DNA of 64,000 nt from Sipunculus nudus (taxonomy: Eukaryota; Annelida; Sipuncula; Golfingiida; Sipunculidae): NCBI GenBank assembly GCA_026874595.1, contig CM049311.1, positions 38,150,676 through 38,214,675 of the forward strand, given 5' to 3'. Under the pieces are notes generated by a model. That model was not told where the DNA came from and searched no databases. It worked only from the letters and a program-made list of their open reading frames with translations. Positions 29,530 through 41,084 of this stretch are shown here, one piece after another (the stretch's first letter is position 1; the number at the start of each line of letters is the position of its first letter). Both the position numbers and the translations under genes were made by a program.

Positions 29530-30985
29530 AATCAAATAGTGCGTTTATGACAAGGAAACTTTAAGTAATCTAAGGGAGATATAGTACTTTATTCGAATGA
29601 CCACGAAATTCAGCTAAATATTATGTTTTAGTATGTAAACAAGACTCACTTTTAATACTTTGCAATCCTTGCGCTTGAAACTGTCTCAGAATCTGAAACA
29701 ATGAACTGCGTGACCTTTGCTCGCTGAGCCTACAAGGCCCGTTACCATTGGTTACACAGGCGGCTGCCGGCCAGCCGTGGCTGGAGGGAAAACCCAGAGC
29801 AGACATCGTTCCCCGTGTATCACCGTTTATTAGGATAATACATATTCTTCTAATAAACATTTAAAGTGGACAAACACTGTCTAAGTGGAATGTTATATGC
29901 GTATTTGATAAGAATATCTTTATTTCTTAACGAATACGACATTTTCAGACAAAATATAAGAATTTAATTGTCATGTGGAATGTCTCCAGTTTCCTCAAAT
30001 CATCTTCTAGGGCTCTCGCACAGCGTAGCGTAGTAAGAGAGGACGGGTGCTAGGGCTACCGGGCTCCATACTCAGCCTTGAATATGTTCTTACGAAATAT
30101 CGTAGCGGTCCTTCTGATTTATCTGAAGGAAAGAATAAAAGAGTAATTAAGAATAAAATGCAGCTTAAACTATGTTCACTCTACCTATATATCCTTTATA
30201 TATCAGTTTCCATACATGTGGAGTCTCCTGTTTATGTTATATATGATATAACAGCATTTTATCATGAAGAGAAGAGCAGAAGACCATCACTGACACAGCC
30301 ATGTTGCTGAGGCATGAACTCTGGTCACCCATGACCTGACCTGTGACCTGACCTCTGGTGTACCAGAGTAATTTATTGCTAATAAATCTATTTAAAAAAT
30401 CTTATTTCATGAATAATACTTATGAGTAAATGATAATATATGACTACAATAAGTCCTTTATAAGTTTATGGCTATATCTTTTAAGGTTTTAACAAATTTG
30501 CCTATGGAAGTTATGGAAACAATATTTACTATAATTTATTTGGAACAATAATCAGAGGACAACTTTTCTCATATCAATTAGGTCAAGGACAGAGTCATGT
30601 GACAAAAGATAAACATGACCGCATGGCAGGCTAAAAAAACCAACAGAGTTGAAATCTTTACAATTTCCTTATAAGGGCACTTCTACATAATTTATTTTTA
30701 CTCCAGAACAGTTTATTAGCCATTATTGGTAAAAAATTTGCTAAATTGCCTCCATTTTCTCTTTTTATTTTGCAAATATCCCAATATACCCCTGCTACGC
30801 TTTTCCATAAGAGGATCCCCATATACTGAAATCTCATTTCAGTTATGAACCCATAACAACCCCAACCCCGCCCTGACCCATGTTATAAAACAAATATAGA
30901 CAAAGACACCGCCTTTAACCCATGGGATAGGCTCATTTTTATGAAAGGCTTAATAGATTATGTTTACCCAGATTATGTTTATGAT
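29530..30985. other. No gene seen
   Basis: AT-rich DNA with short frames that lack signatures. A cluster of TGACCT words at 30332-30354 includes one exact TGACCT-N-TGACCT (30337-30349). Confidence 0.5.
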
Positions 30986-31945
30986 TAACTTCACTCCTTT
31001 GAGCTCGAATTACTTCCAAGAATAATGGAAAATTTGATACAAAAGCTCAAGTATCTGAACAACCAATGCATTGATCACCATGATTCTTTGCATGGATATT
31101 CATCACTGAGTGTTTCATGAGTTTCATCAGGGAGTGTTTCATCAGTTTCTACAGACTGATGGTGCCACCTGTATCTTTTTCAATTTTGTACGATTTTTTA
31201 TCTCAATATTTAGACCTTAAAAGATGCGGTAATCTGTTAATAGGGCACGAATCGTTACGACTGGACCTAGAATCTTCTCTCTTGCAGGGAGACCCATGAA
31301 ATGTTTCCTTGGTATCTGTTACCAAAATACTTTGAGCTATTGGGCTTCAAAGTACTCCCCAGAATAACGGAAAATCTGATACAAAAGCTCAAGTATCTGA
31401 ACAACTTAGCATTGAACACCATGATTCGTTGTATGCGTATTCATCAGGGAGTGTTTCATCAGTTTCTGCAGCCTGGTGGTGCCACCTGTATCTTTTCGAT
31501 TTTTTTGCGATTTTTTATCTCTTTTTTGAGACCTTAAAAGATGCGGTCATCTGTTAACAGGGCACAAATCGTAACGACTGGACCTAGAATCTTCCCTCTT
31601 GACGTGCAGGGAGGCCCATGAAATGGCTTTTTGGAAACCTAAAAATAGGTCTCTAGCTGTTACCCTAAACCTGTGAGCTATGGGGCTTTGAGGTACCCCC
31701 CCCCCCCCCAGAAAAATGGAAAACATGATACAAAAGCTCAAGTATCTGAACAGCTAATGCATTGATCACCATGATTCTTTGCATGCATGTTGATCATGGA
31801 GTGTTTTATCAGTTTCTGCAGAATGGTGGCGCCACCTGTATTCTTTCGATTTCTTTACGCATTTTTCTCTCCATTTTTTAGACCTTCAAATGAAGTCTCA
31901 TCTGTTTACAGGCCACATATCATCACTGTTTGAACTAGAATCTAC

Positions 31946-33070
31946 TTACTTATCATCTATAGAGGTCCATGTAGTTTTCATGGAAACGTGAAATTAGGTC
32001 TCTGTTACCCATATTCTCAGAGCTATGGTGCTGGAAAATAGGCCTACCCCCAAGAATGATTAAAAATTTGATACAAAAATTCCACTGAATAACTAATAAT
32101 CTGAATATCTAATGCACTGATGGCCATAATTGTCTGCATGCATATTGATCATGGAGTGTTTTATCAGTTCCTGTACATTGGTGGCGCCACCTGTATTTCT
32201 TCAAATTATATGTATTTTTTCTCTGTTTGAGACCTTCCGGCAAAAAGGGACAAATTGTAACCGTTGCATTTAGAAGCTTCCTACGTTACATCCTAGGAGG
32301 TCAATGAAAAGTCTCCTTGGAAACATGAAATTAGGTCTCTGTTACCATATCCTCCAAGCTTTGGGGCTTGTAAGTATCCCCCAGGATAATGAAAAGTTTG
32401 ATACTAAAGCTTAAGTATATGAATGACTAATGCATTGATTGCCATGATTCTTACCCTAATCGGGGGTGTCATTAGTTCCTGCAAACTGGTGATGCCACCT
32501 GTATCTTACTTATCATCTATAGAGGTCCATGTAGTTTTTTCATAGAAACGTGAAATTAGGTCTCTGTTACCCATATTCTCAGAGCTATGGTGCTGGAAAA
32601 TAGGCCTACCCCCAAGAATGATTAAAAATTTGATACAAAAATTCCACTGAATAACTAATAATCTGAATATCTAATGCACTGATGGCCATAATTGTCTGCA
32701 TGCATATTGATCATGGAGTGTTTTATCAGTTCCTGTACATTGGTGGCGCCACCTGTATTTCTTCAAATTATATGTATTTTTTCTCTGTTTGAGACCTTCC
32801 GGCAAAAAGGGACAAATTGTAACCGTTGCATTTAGAAGCTTCCTACGTTACATCCTAGGAGGTCGATGAAAAGTCTCCTTGGAAACATGAAATTAGGTCT
32901 CTGTTACCATATCCTCCAAGCTTTGGGGCTTGTAAGTATCCCCCAGGATAATGAAAAGTTTGATACTAAAGCTTAAGTATATGAATAACTAATGCATTGA
33001 TTGCCATGATTCTTACCCTAATTGGGGGTGTCATTAGTTCCTGCAAACTGGTGATGCCACCTGTATCTTT
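31946..33070 (+). repeat. Near-identical 562-bp tandem duplication
   Basis: About 31946-32507 and 32508-33070 agree almost base for base; GGTGGCGCCACC, for example, recurs at 32180 and 32742. I see only a handful of differences, such as 'gtagttttcatgg' against 'gtagttttttcatag', and 'atcggg' against 'attggg'. It lies inside R1 copy B. Confidence 0.92.
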
Positions 33071-33089
33071 ATGCCCCCCCCCCCGCTCC

Positions 33090-34150
33090 CTTACAGGGGA
33101 GGCATATTGTTTTCAGTGTCATTGTCTGTCAATGTCGTCCTCATTTGTAGGATATCTTGTGAACACGATAACTTTTGAAGGGCTGCATATTTTCCGCCAA
33201 AATTTGAAACACTCAACTGTTCATACCAAAATCTTGGAGGAGTTAAAAAGACTGGTGACCTTGGCGTTCATCTTCAATGTCAAATCTGGTGGAATTTTTG
33301 TGAGCCCCATTACTTTTGAAGTATTCACATTTTGTCCTCAAATTTGGTACACTTATTGTTCCTTCCAAGTTCTCGGGTGATTTCGAAACCCGGTGACCTT
33401 GACCGGGATCTTCAAGGTCAAATCAGCGGAATTATACCTATTGTGTTGTGAACGCGATAAATTTTTAAGTATTTTACATTAAGTCCTCAAATTTGGTACA
33501 CCAGTTGTTCCTACTAAAATCTCAGAGGGTTCGAAAGCCGGTGACCTTAACCATCATCTTCAAGGTCAAATCTGCCGAAATGAAAAAAAAATTTTTAACC
33601 CCATAACTTTTGAAATATTTCACATATTTTCCAAAATTTGGTACACCAATTATTTTAACCAAAATCACGAAAGAGTTTGAAAATCTGTGACCTTGACCTT
33701 CATCTTCAAGGTCAAATCTGCAGAAACATGAAATTTTTGTGAAACCCATAACTTTTGAAGTATTCCATATTTTGTCCTCAAGTTTGGTTCACCAATTGTC
33801 CCTACCAAGTTCTCTGACAAGTTTAAAACCTGGTGACCTTGACCAGGTAAATCAGGGTCAAATCTTTTGAAGTATTTCACATTTTGTCATCAAATTTGGT
33901 ACATCAATCAATTGTTCCTACCAAGTTCTCGGATGACTTTGAAACCTGGTGACCTTGACCAGGATCTTCAAGGTCAATTTATGCAATTCTAGGCCTATTG
34001 TGACCCCCATTACTTAGGAAATACTGAAGACTTTTTTAATATTTGACACACAAGTTCTTTCTGACAAAATCAGAGTTCGACAAGTGGTGACCTTGACCTT
34101 CAATGTCTAATTTGCTGAAATCTAGATTCATTGTTCTGAGATATTGCAAA
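33090..34150 (+). repeat. R5 tandem array with TGACCTTGACC boxes
   Basis: Seven units of about 116-148 bp. Each holds 'cataacttttgaa', 'tttggtacacca', a GGTGACCTTGACC-like box and usually CTTCAAGGTCAAAT. Box positions are about 33256, 33394, 33542, 33688, 33834, 33950 and 34088. Frames through it are not coding-like. Confidence 0.85.
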
Positions 34151-34765
34151 TTTTACCCCTAATGTTTGGGTTGGCCCATAGTGGAGACCTAGAACAGTTT
34201 TGCACTGCAGAAACAAAGCCATTCTAGTTTCAAATTTTTTACACATTTTTATGTCTTTTTTTTTAGAACTTCAAATGAAGCAGTTGTCCATTAACAGGGC
34301 ACAAATCATGAGTATTGGACCTAGAATCTTCTAACTTGAAATCCTTGGAGTTCCATGAAAATATCCTTGGAAACTTGAAAATAGGCCATGGTTAACTCTA
34401 TTTTGCAAATTTAGGGAAAACAACATGATTTTTAAGCACCCAGGGAGTCAGATGGGGCACACATTTTATCCATTTGGCCTAAAATCCTCATACATGACTT
34501 TCAGGGCGGTCTCTAAATAACTCCTTGGAAAACTGAAATGTCACTCTGACCCATTTTCTGCCAGCTGTGTCATAGAACTTGATTTTTACATTTAATTAGT
34601 CTGGTAGGCACAAATGGTAGCGGGTGCACGTAGAATAAGGTCACTGTAACCTATATCTAAGGGCTATTGGCAAAATGCATGATTTTGAGCACTCTTGGAC
34701 TCTTTTGCCCATTGTTCAAGGCTCCTTGAATTCAGCTGAGCGTCATGGCCCATGGGACACTTGTT

Positions 34766-35265
34766 TATCTGGTGTAATATGACTTGCCACTTAGTATAAA
34801 TATCAAAATTTGTATATTGCACAGCTAGCATGCTTGTTCTTAATAAGTAAAGCTTACCCAGGCGAGGTGTAGATTTTTTAACTGGTATAATATGTCAATT
34901 AGTATAAATATTAATGTTTGTTTATGGCACAGCTAGCTTATTCTTAATAAGTGAAGCTTACCCAGGCGAGATGTAGATTTTTAACTTGTATAATATGTCA
35001 TTTAGTAGTATAATTATCAATGTTTGTATATTGCACAGTTAGCTTGTTTCTTAATAAATGAAGCTTACCCAGGCGAGTCGAGATTTTTTAACTGGTATAT
35101 AATATGTCATTTAATATAAATATCAATGTTTTTATATTCCACTGCTAGCTTGTTCTAATAAGAACTGAAGCTGTTCTTATTATAACTGAAGCTTACCAAG
35201 GCGATGTATAATTTTTTTTAACTGGTATAATATGTCAGTTAAATAAATATCATCAGCATATATAT
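34766..35265 (+). repeat. Tandem repeat, about 104-128 bp units
   Basis: GCTTACCCAGGCGAG or a variant recurs at 34852, 34956, 35063 and 35191. It is followed by 'taactggtataatatgtca' and 'agctagcttgttcttaataa'. The last unit has an extra inverted 'gaactgaagctgttc' stretch. The array abuts the right end of R1 copy B. Confidence 0.85.
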
Positions 35266-36007
35266 CATTCAATATAAATTCATTTGTATAAACTCTTTAT
35301 ATGGAGAAAGAAGTTCCTCACATTCAGTACTAGTCTAGTTTTAGTTACCTGCCCGCAACACAACTTCCAACAAAATGAATCAAGTGAAACAAAACCGACA
35401 CTTCTTTGCATTCACAATTGAGGCATGGTACTCATATTTCAACAAATGACGACCCTTTAACCCTTTCGAAATCAACCAGTGCCCTTTGGTGTAAATACAA
35501 ACTTAGTCTGTTATAACTTTAGTTATTAATTGAAACACCACGTGACTGTTCCTCTCAAACATGACCGTTAAACCAAAAAATGTTAATTCCTAGAGACGTG
35601 TTACAATTACAATAGGAACCCCTACGTAAAATCAAAAAGTTTCATATAAACCTAGCAGACCTCAGAAGAACTGGAATTCGTTTTAGTCAAATTAAAAGCA
35701 TTTATGACTAGACTTTCCATTTTCCTCAAAGCCATGCACACAGTTCAAGAAGTAAGAACTGGAGAAATAAAGTAAAATAAATATCTTCATTTAACAATGT
35801 AAAAATTCAAATAAAGTTAATCAATTTTAATTCTTTATACAAGGAGCCCAAAAATCTGCATTTCTGATTGATAGCTAGAGATAAGATATAAATGTAAAGG
35901 TGTGCGAAGTATACAGGTTTTGCAAGCGTTTCACTGATGCGGATTACCAAAGCAAGGGGGGGGGGCAAAATCTTTACTTAATTATATTGATGATTAGTGT
36001 TTTTATT

Positions 36008-36118
36008 ATCGATTAAATCGAAAGCATTTTTGCATAATCGATCACAAACGATTATGCAAGCACATCCAGATTAGTCATATTATCCGACAAAATATTCTTA
36101 TTTTGTCAGAGATATAAG
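36008..36118 (+). repeat. Dispersed repeat R8, copy 1
   Basis: It shares 'ttttgcataatc', 'acaaacaatta/acaaacgatta', 'acatccaga/acatccaaa' and 'agtcatattatcc' with about 58905-59005, same orientation. Confidence 0.55.
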
Positions 36119-37099
36119 AAGGACGGGGCACAAAACGGCGAACAACATTAAAACAGCATATATTTATGGATAAAAGACCTGATTAAATAGGGATAAAAGT
36201 ATTCAATGGTTAGCCTACCATTCATTAAACTGCTTTGAGGGACCAGGAACAATAATGGAACCGATAGTTCTTGAAAGGTCCTCACATATGTACTCAAGTT
36301 AAAGGTGGGGACCCAGTTGACAACTTAATCTCTTAAGTTGTTAATCGCGGGGATGAAAAATCGGAATGTATAAAGAATTTTGTCCAAGGAGGGAGTTTAG
36401 TGTTTTGTGTGCATGACGTGTGACAGTTAACCGTGTACACCAAGGCAAAGTAACAACAAAGCGAAACCTGACGTTGACCGGATTTGACCCACGTGACACC
36501 TACACTTTGATCGGTTTCTGATCTTGACATGCTAAACTGTCTGTTGAGAGCCCCTTGTTTGTTCATGTCAGTGATAACATTCCTCTCTTACTTATGAGTA
36601 CAATTTATCAAAAGGGCCACTTAAAGACGCTGATCATCGATTCACAGTGACACTCGCTAAATGCTTTTAGTTCCATTACCTTTGTACTATGAATGATAAT
36701 GCCCTCGGCCGATCAATCAGGTGACAATTAAGGATCAAAAGAAAAAGGTAATTACTTGTGTAATTTACTGGTTTGCACGGGAAAATGTACCTGGGATGGA
36801 GCATCCAGGGCCATAAACTACAACTTTTTAGGGAATACTATTTTCGTGACGCTATTCCCTGTCATTATCTGCTTCCCTGTAATTACAGTGTCTACGCATG
36901 TAGGATTATCGAACATATCTTAGCCTTCAACCAGCGATTTATTCCGCATTCTTGTTGCAGTAACGCATGAAACACCAGATTTTGCCATGTCAAAGTATTT
37001 ACATGTCTACGACATGTTTGTACAAGTGCATGTCTCCTCTTCAGTGGTATTTTAATATTTTTTTTTTTTTGAAAATTCTGTGTCTTAGCCTGATAGTAT

Positions 37100-37117
37100 T
37101 ACTCTTTATATTTTCAG
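37100..37117 (+). promoter_or_regulatory. Splice acceptor before the 37170 coding exon
   Basis: 'actctttatattttcag' ends at 37117. An in-frame TAA at 37134-37136 shows that the reading frame cannot extend upstream, so the exon begins in 5' UTR and translation starts at the ATG at 37170. Confidence 0.6.
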
Positions 37118-37169
37118 GTAGGGTCAGAGTGATTAAACCGTGCACAACCAGAATGTGAAAGGAACAAAT

Positions 37170-38390
37170 ATGGCTGCTGCTGGACTTCCGTCCGAGTGTT
37201 GCCAACACTTCTCGTCAAACATCGGACAAAAACACAAGAAATCATCGAGAGACAATCATATAATATCTCGTGTTTTCGACTACAGTAACAACTTAACTGG
37301 TTTTAACAAACACGGTTTTGACAATAAGTCTTCCACGGAAACAAATGGCAAAGTTTTTCCACTGAACGGTGTTACCGTGAGCTTTCGAGGAAAGGACAAG
37401 GGAGGAAAACCATGGCAACCGAGCCAGCGCCCTCTGGGGACCATGCGACAAGACGCTAGTGTCTGTAGGAAAGGTTTCCGAGCCGCGGAACACGAGCGGG
37501 ATAAAAGTCGTGTACTGCACGTCCCGGTTAGTCTGTTTTCTGCGGATGCCCATGGTCGGCATGATTCCCCAGCCGGCTCGTTTTACGGAGCTTCCAAGTT
37601 TCTTCAGCGTTCAGCTCCTGTTCATTCGGCGTTGATCGGGGCTCATGTGCCACCAATACGGAACGGGGGACAAGTCAAAGAGGACAAAATGCTCCGAGAA
37701 CGCGGTCAGGGAAACGACAATTTTGTAACATATAAACGATACAGCTTACAGGCATCCCAGAACCCTCCATTCAGACCAGCAATGACCAGATCAGAAACTC
37801 ACACGGGGATAAGTCTCCGGCGCAGTCAGTCTAGCGCGACTTCTGATTACAGAACAAAAGCGAAGAGCACCGCAGATTACTACAGGGGCAGGCCTCGAGT
37901 GGGACACTTCAAGTTCTTTAGCTCCGACGAAGACGACCCTGAGTTACTAAGAGAACAGGGTAACACCGACACGCGTCCTAAATCTAACATGGTCACAGTG
38001 TCCGCAGATGCAGAGTCCAAACCTGGTCAAAGTGGAGAAATTTCCCCGAGGGCAATGAACCACTCAGACATAGAAATCAAATCTGACACGTCCAAGGCAG
38101 TTAACGAAAAACCAACTACAACCACAGATTCGTATTCGATAAAAGTTCAAAGGTTGCTGAAGAAAAACAACTTGTCCGTCAGTCAGTATTTTAGTGTTGG
38201 GTTTACGTCCTCTGAGCTTGCAGGGAAACCTGATTCGCTGAGGCCGTCGCTCGTCCGTACTAGCAGTGACTCGTGTCTGTTGACAATCAAACCTCGACGG
38301 CGTGACAAGAAGAATTCCGTCCGGTTCAATCTCAGCGATCAGATACACGAGTTTGAACCCTATATTAATGATATGATCCCAAATGAGTAG
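37170..38390 (+). CDS. Basic, probably disordered 406-aa protein of unknown function
   Basis: An uninterrupted frame starts at ATG 37170 (context AAATATGG), the first ATG after an in-frame TAA at 37134. It encodes MAAAGLPSECCQHF and ends at TAG 38388-38390. The protein is rich in Ser, Arg, Lys and Asp, with no signal peptide or membrane segment. Near the C-terminus KPRRRDKK (residues 374-381), a possible nuclear localisation signal, is followed by NSVRF (382-386), which resembles the RVxF docking motif for protein phosphatase 1. An acidic patch SSDEDDPELL lies in the middle. Codon use and GC are richer than the flanks, as expected of real coding sequence. I do not recognise the family. A role as a phosphatase-1 regulator is only a suggestion from the motif. 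Confidence 0.8.
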   Translation: MAAAGLPSECCQHFSSNIGQKHKKSSRDNHIISRVFDYSNNLTGFNKHGFDNKSSTETNGKVFPLNGVTVSFRGKDKGGKPWQPSQRPLGTMRQDASVCRKGFRAAEHERDKSRVLHVPVSLFSADAHGRHDSPAGSFYGASKFLQRSAPVHSALIGAHVPPIRNGGQVKEDKMLRERGQGNDNFVTYKRYSLQASQNPPFRPAMTRSETHTGISLRRSQSSATSDYRTKAKSTADYYRGRPRVGHFKFFSSDEDDPELLREQGNTDTRPKSNMVTVSADAESKPGQSGEISPRAMNHSDIEIKSDTSKAVNEKPTTTTDSYSIKVQRLLKKNNLSVSQYFSVGFTSSELAGKPDSLRPSLVRTSSDSCLLTIKPRRRDKKNSVRFNLSDQIHEFEPYINDMIPNE

Positions 38391-38644
38391 AACTGACGGT
38401 GGCGCCATCTGCCATGTGTTTCTGTTCTATGGATGAGTATTTATTCTGGCGTTAACGTGCACTGACGCTTGTGTAGGCAGCACTGGTGTGTTAAAGGGTG
38501 ATCTTATTTATACATTTGTATTCATATTCCTGAAACCAAGTATTAGCTTCCATTAAAATATTTGTAACTTTTGACAAAAGACTTCCATCTATAGCTTTGT
38601 TCATATCTATCAGTATTAATATGAGAAGATCTGCTGAAAATAAA
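38391..38644 (+). terminator. 3' UTR and poly(A) signal of the 37170 gene
   Basis: AATAAA at 38639-38644 follows the stop by 250 bp. GGTGGCGCCATC, one base from the GGTGGCGCCACC dyad, lies in the UTR at 38398-38409, right after the stop. Confidence 0.6.
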
Positions 38645-39069
38645 GTTCTTTTATGTTATACATTGGTGTCTGAAACGTTTAAACACATGACTGACTAAGG
38701 AACCTGCGAAAGGGCTATCGGGAGTACAGGCTACGGCTGCAATCTTTAATTCTCCACCTAGAGGGGTCCTCTAGGTAATTTACTGGGATACACTGCGCAG
38801 AATCTGATTCACAAGAGGAAGATTCTGCTGGTGAGGGTTTGTGGGCTTCAAAATCTGCAGCAAACCATTAATGAGTGCTTCTCAATACACCAGCGGCGTA
38901 AGTATAACTGTTGTATAGAGGGTAATGTTCAAATATGTTGGATAAGATGCGCATGTAAAATGTAAATAGAAGGCGTTTCCTTGAATGTAACAAATTTTGA
39001 TTTTTAAGATTTGAAAATTGAGACATTAAGTCCCGGCCGTCCCACAGAGCCTAACTGGAAGAGGATCGT

Positions 39070-41080
39070 TCTGAGAAACAAGGCCTACAGGCCTAATGCG
39101 AAACTGTGCAATGGTATATACACCAGGTATAATGCTTCAATGCTGGACCATTACCTTTCAAGAATATGTGTAACATGCACATGAATAATGCAAGTACTAA
39201 ACATTTTGTAAGAACTAATTATAAAAACATCACTGCTGAAATACTGGTATGGGTACACACAACACAAAAATGGTTGTAGTTGGCCACACCAGTCTTGTAT
39301 ACGACAAAGCTATCCGAGATGTATACATATGCCCAACTTTAGGCTGATATATCAAACCCCTCCTGAGAAATAAGCATGGACATACACTATCCAAAAATTA
39401 TTGTAGGTGGCGCCACCAGTCTTGTATACGACAGCGCTATTAAATATGTATAAATATGCACAATTTAAGGCTGACATATCAAATCTCTCCTGAGAAATAA
39501 GCAGGCACATACATTGTGCAAAATTATTGTAGGTGGCGCCATCAGTCTTGTATACGACAAAGCTATACAATATGTATAAATATGCACAATTTCAGGCTGA
39601 TAAATCAACCCCCCCCCCCGAGAAATAAGCGAGGACATACACTGTGCAAAAATTATTGTAGGTGGCGCCACCAGTCTTGTATACAACAACGCTATCCGAG
39701 ATGTATACATATGCCAAACTTTAGGTTGATATATCAAACCCCTCCTGAGAAATAAGCGGGGACATACACTGTGCAAAAGTGATCATAGGTAGCGACACCA
39801 GTCTTGTGAACGAGAAAGCCATCAAAGATGTATGGACATGTCAAAATATTAGGCCAATACATCAAACCTCTCTTGCGTCAGGTACACCGGGCTAACCATG
39901 CTTAGGTGATAAAGGCAGTTGCCCCGAGTGAACCGGAACGAATTGCTAGCTCCAGCCACTGCACTGAGTGATATCTTGACCTGCATCTGGCTGCACTGTG
40001 TGAATTCTTGACCTGAACCTGGCTTCAGTGAGTGAACTCTTGGCCTGTTACATAATCTGACACAGCTGACACTCTACAAAAGGTATAGATAGATCCAGAC
40101 TGTCCTTTGCCTGTTGCCAAATCTGAAACAGTTTGCCGTCTGGCAAGCTATTTAAAGATACATAATTAATCTTGGCCTGTAGGTAAAATCGTATCCAAAA
40201 GATTTTGTTTGTCAAAATTAGAATTATAAGAGATGCAGTCCTTTTATTGTTTAAGGTCCACTAATTCTGCCAAGAATCATTTAGGTAAACTTGAATAAAG
40301 GCCCCCTAAGAATAATTTTTGTGCAATGTTACAGAAGGTGAAACCACAGTTTCGCAGAAGAAGAATATTGCAGTCTTCAACTTCAGCTTTCTATGACTCT
40401 GAATAAAAAAAACCAACCAAATCTTTTCTTATACAATTGAATGTACCTTACTCTAGGATCATTCTTGTGAAAAATTAAACGATTCAGTTTGAGAGTTTCA
40501 CCACAGAACAATTTTAAACTGAAAGAGGCTAAATTTATGAGGTTTTAGTCTGTAAAAAACAGGTCGATGTAGGTGGCACCACAAAAACTGCAATTTAAAA
40601 TATGAGTCATGTGACCAACATTTGCACAAAACTTGGTGATGCTAGCTCCTGTTGTTCCTGAGATTATGTCAGTATCCATTTTTGGTCAAATGACTGAGTT
40701 CAGCTTCCTGTAACTCGGCCAAAATTCAACTATCTGGAACCATTCGAACAAACTTGAGAGAGATAGTTTCAGAAATTTATATGTGAAATATTGAACAATT
40801 TGGCAGGACAGTTTCGGATAATATTTTAAAGTGTTTTTTTTTTTTTTTTTGCTTTTTTCCTTATAAAATCTAAGTAAATGCAGATAGCAAAAAAAGTTGA
40901 GTCCAATAAAGTTTAACAGGTGACTGATACTTCCACAATATTTGACTCTGCTAGCTCTAACAGTTTTTTTTTTTTTTTTGGTTTTTTTGTTTTTTTTGTT
41001 TTGGTTAACGTACGGTGGACGCCGGGCGGACGACGCAACGCCATCGCATAAGCTCACGGGTTCGCTTAAAAGGAAAACTG
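39070..41080 (+). mobile_element. R3 dispersed repeat, copy ii
   Basis: It begins with 'aaggcctacaggcctaatgcg' and 'aatgcttcaatgctggacc', shared with 49060-49125. It then has the five-unit GGCGCCACC array, the 'gaattcttgacctg' minisatellite, 'ctaattctgcc', 'gagtcatgtgaccaaca', 'gatgctagctcctg', and 'ggttaacgtacggtggac' near 41003. No protein is encoded. Confidence 0.7.
39270..39800 (+). repeat. Tandem array within R3, period about 124 bp
   Basis: Five units carry 'attattgtaggtggcgccac', 'cagtcttgtatacga', 'gatgtatacatatgcc', 'ggctgatatatcaa' and 'cctgagaaataagc'. Two units have the exact dyad (39406-39417 and 39661-39672). The frames on both strands mirror the repeat. Confidence 0.85.
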
Positions 41081-41084
41081 GCGG

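Larger units (their letters stand above)
30990..34765 (+). mobile_element. R1 element, copy B (3.8 kb, 5'-truncated, two stacked arrays)
   Basis: It ends with CAGCTGAGCGTCATGGCCCA then TGGGACACTTGTT, the R1 right terminus. The left part is a tandem array of R1-type units with 'gatacaaaagctcaagtatctgaa', 'gaaattaggtctctgttac' and GGTGGCGCCACC or variants. From 33090 to 34150 a different array with TGACCTTGACC boxes follows, then a partial R1 unit. No left terminus was found. Confidence 0.65.
35270..37117. other. Upstream region of the 37170 gene, no coding exon recognised
   Basis: It should hold the promoter and at least one upstream exon of the gene at 37170-38390, since a splice acceptor precedes that exon. 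I cannot place that exon. The R8 repeat lies at about 36008-36118, and a CACGTG E-box is at about 36491. Confidence 0.4.

Noticed and set aside
31946-33070. CRISPR-like or clustered direct repeats
   Set aside because: Units are hundreds of bases long, contiguous and without spacers, in an intron-bearing eukaryotic genome.
33525-33545. tRNA B-box-like 'gggttcgaaagcc'
   Set aside because: It lies in a tandem-repeat unit without an A box or a cloverleaf.
33522-33880. Similar overlapping minus-strand frames in the R5 array
   Set aside because: They repeat with the DNA unit and contain the AGGTCA boxes; not coding-like.
37140-37169. Ten-residue N-terminal extension of the 37170 protein starting at GTG
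   Set aside because: Eukaryotic initiation at GTG is unlikely; the first ATG (37170) has a better context and follows an in-frame stop.
39465-39776. Internally repetitive frames on both strands
   Set aside because: The protein repeats only mirror the 124-bp DNA tandem array; frames exist on both strands equally.
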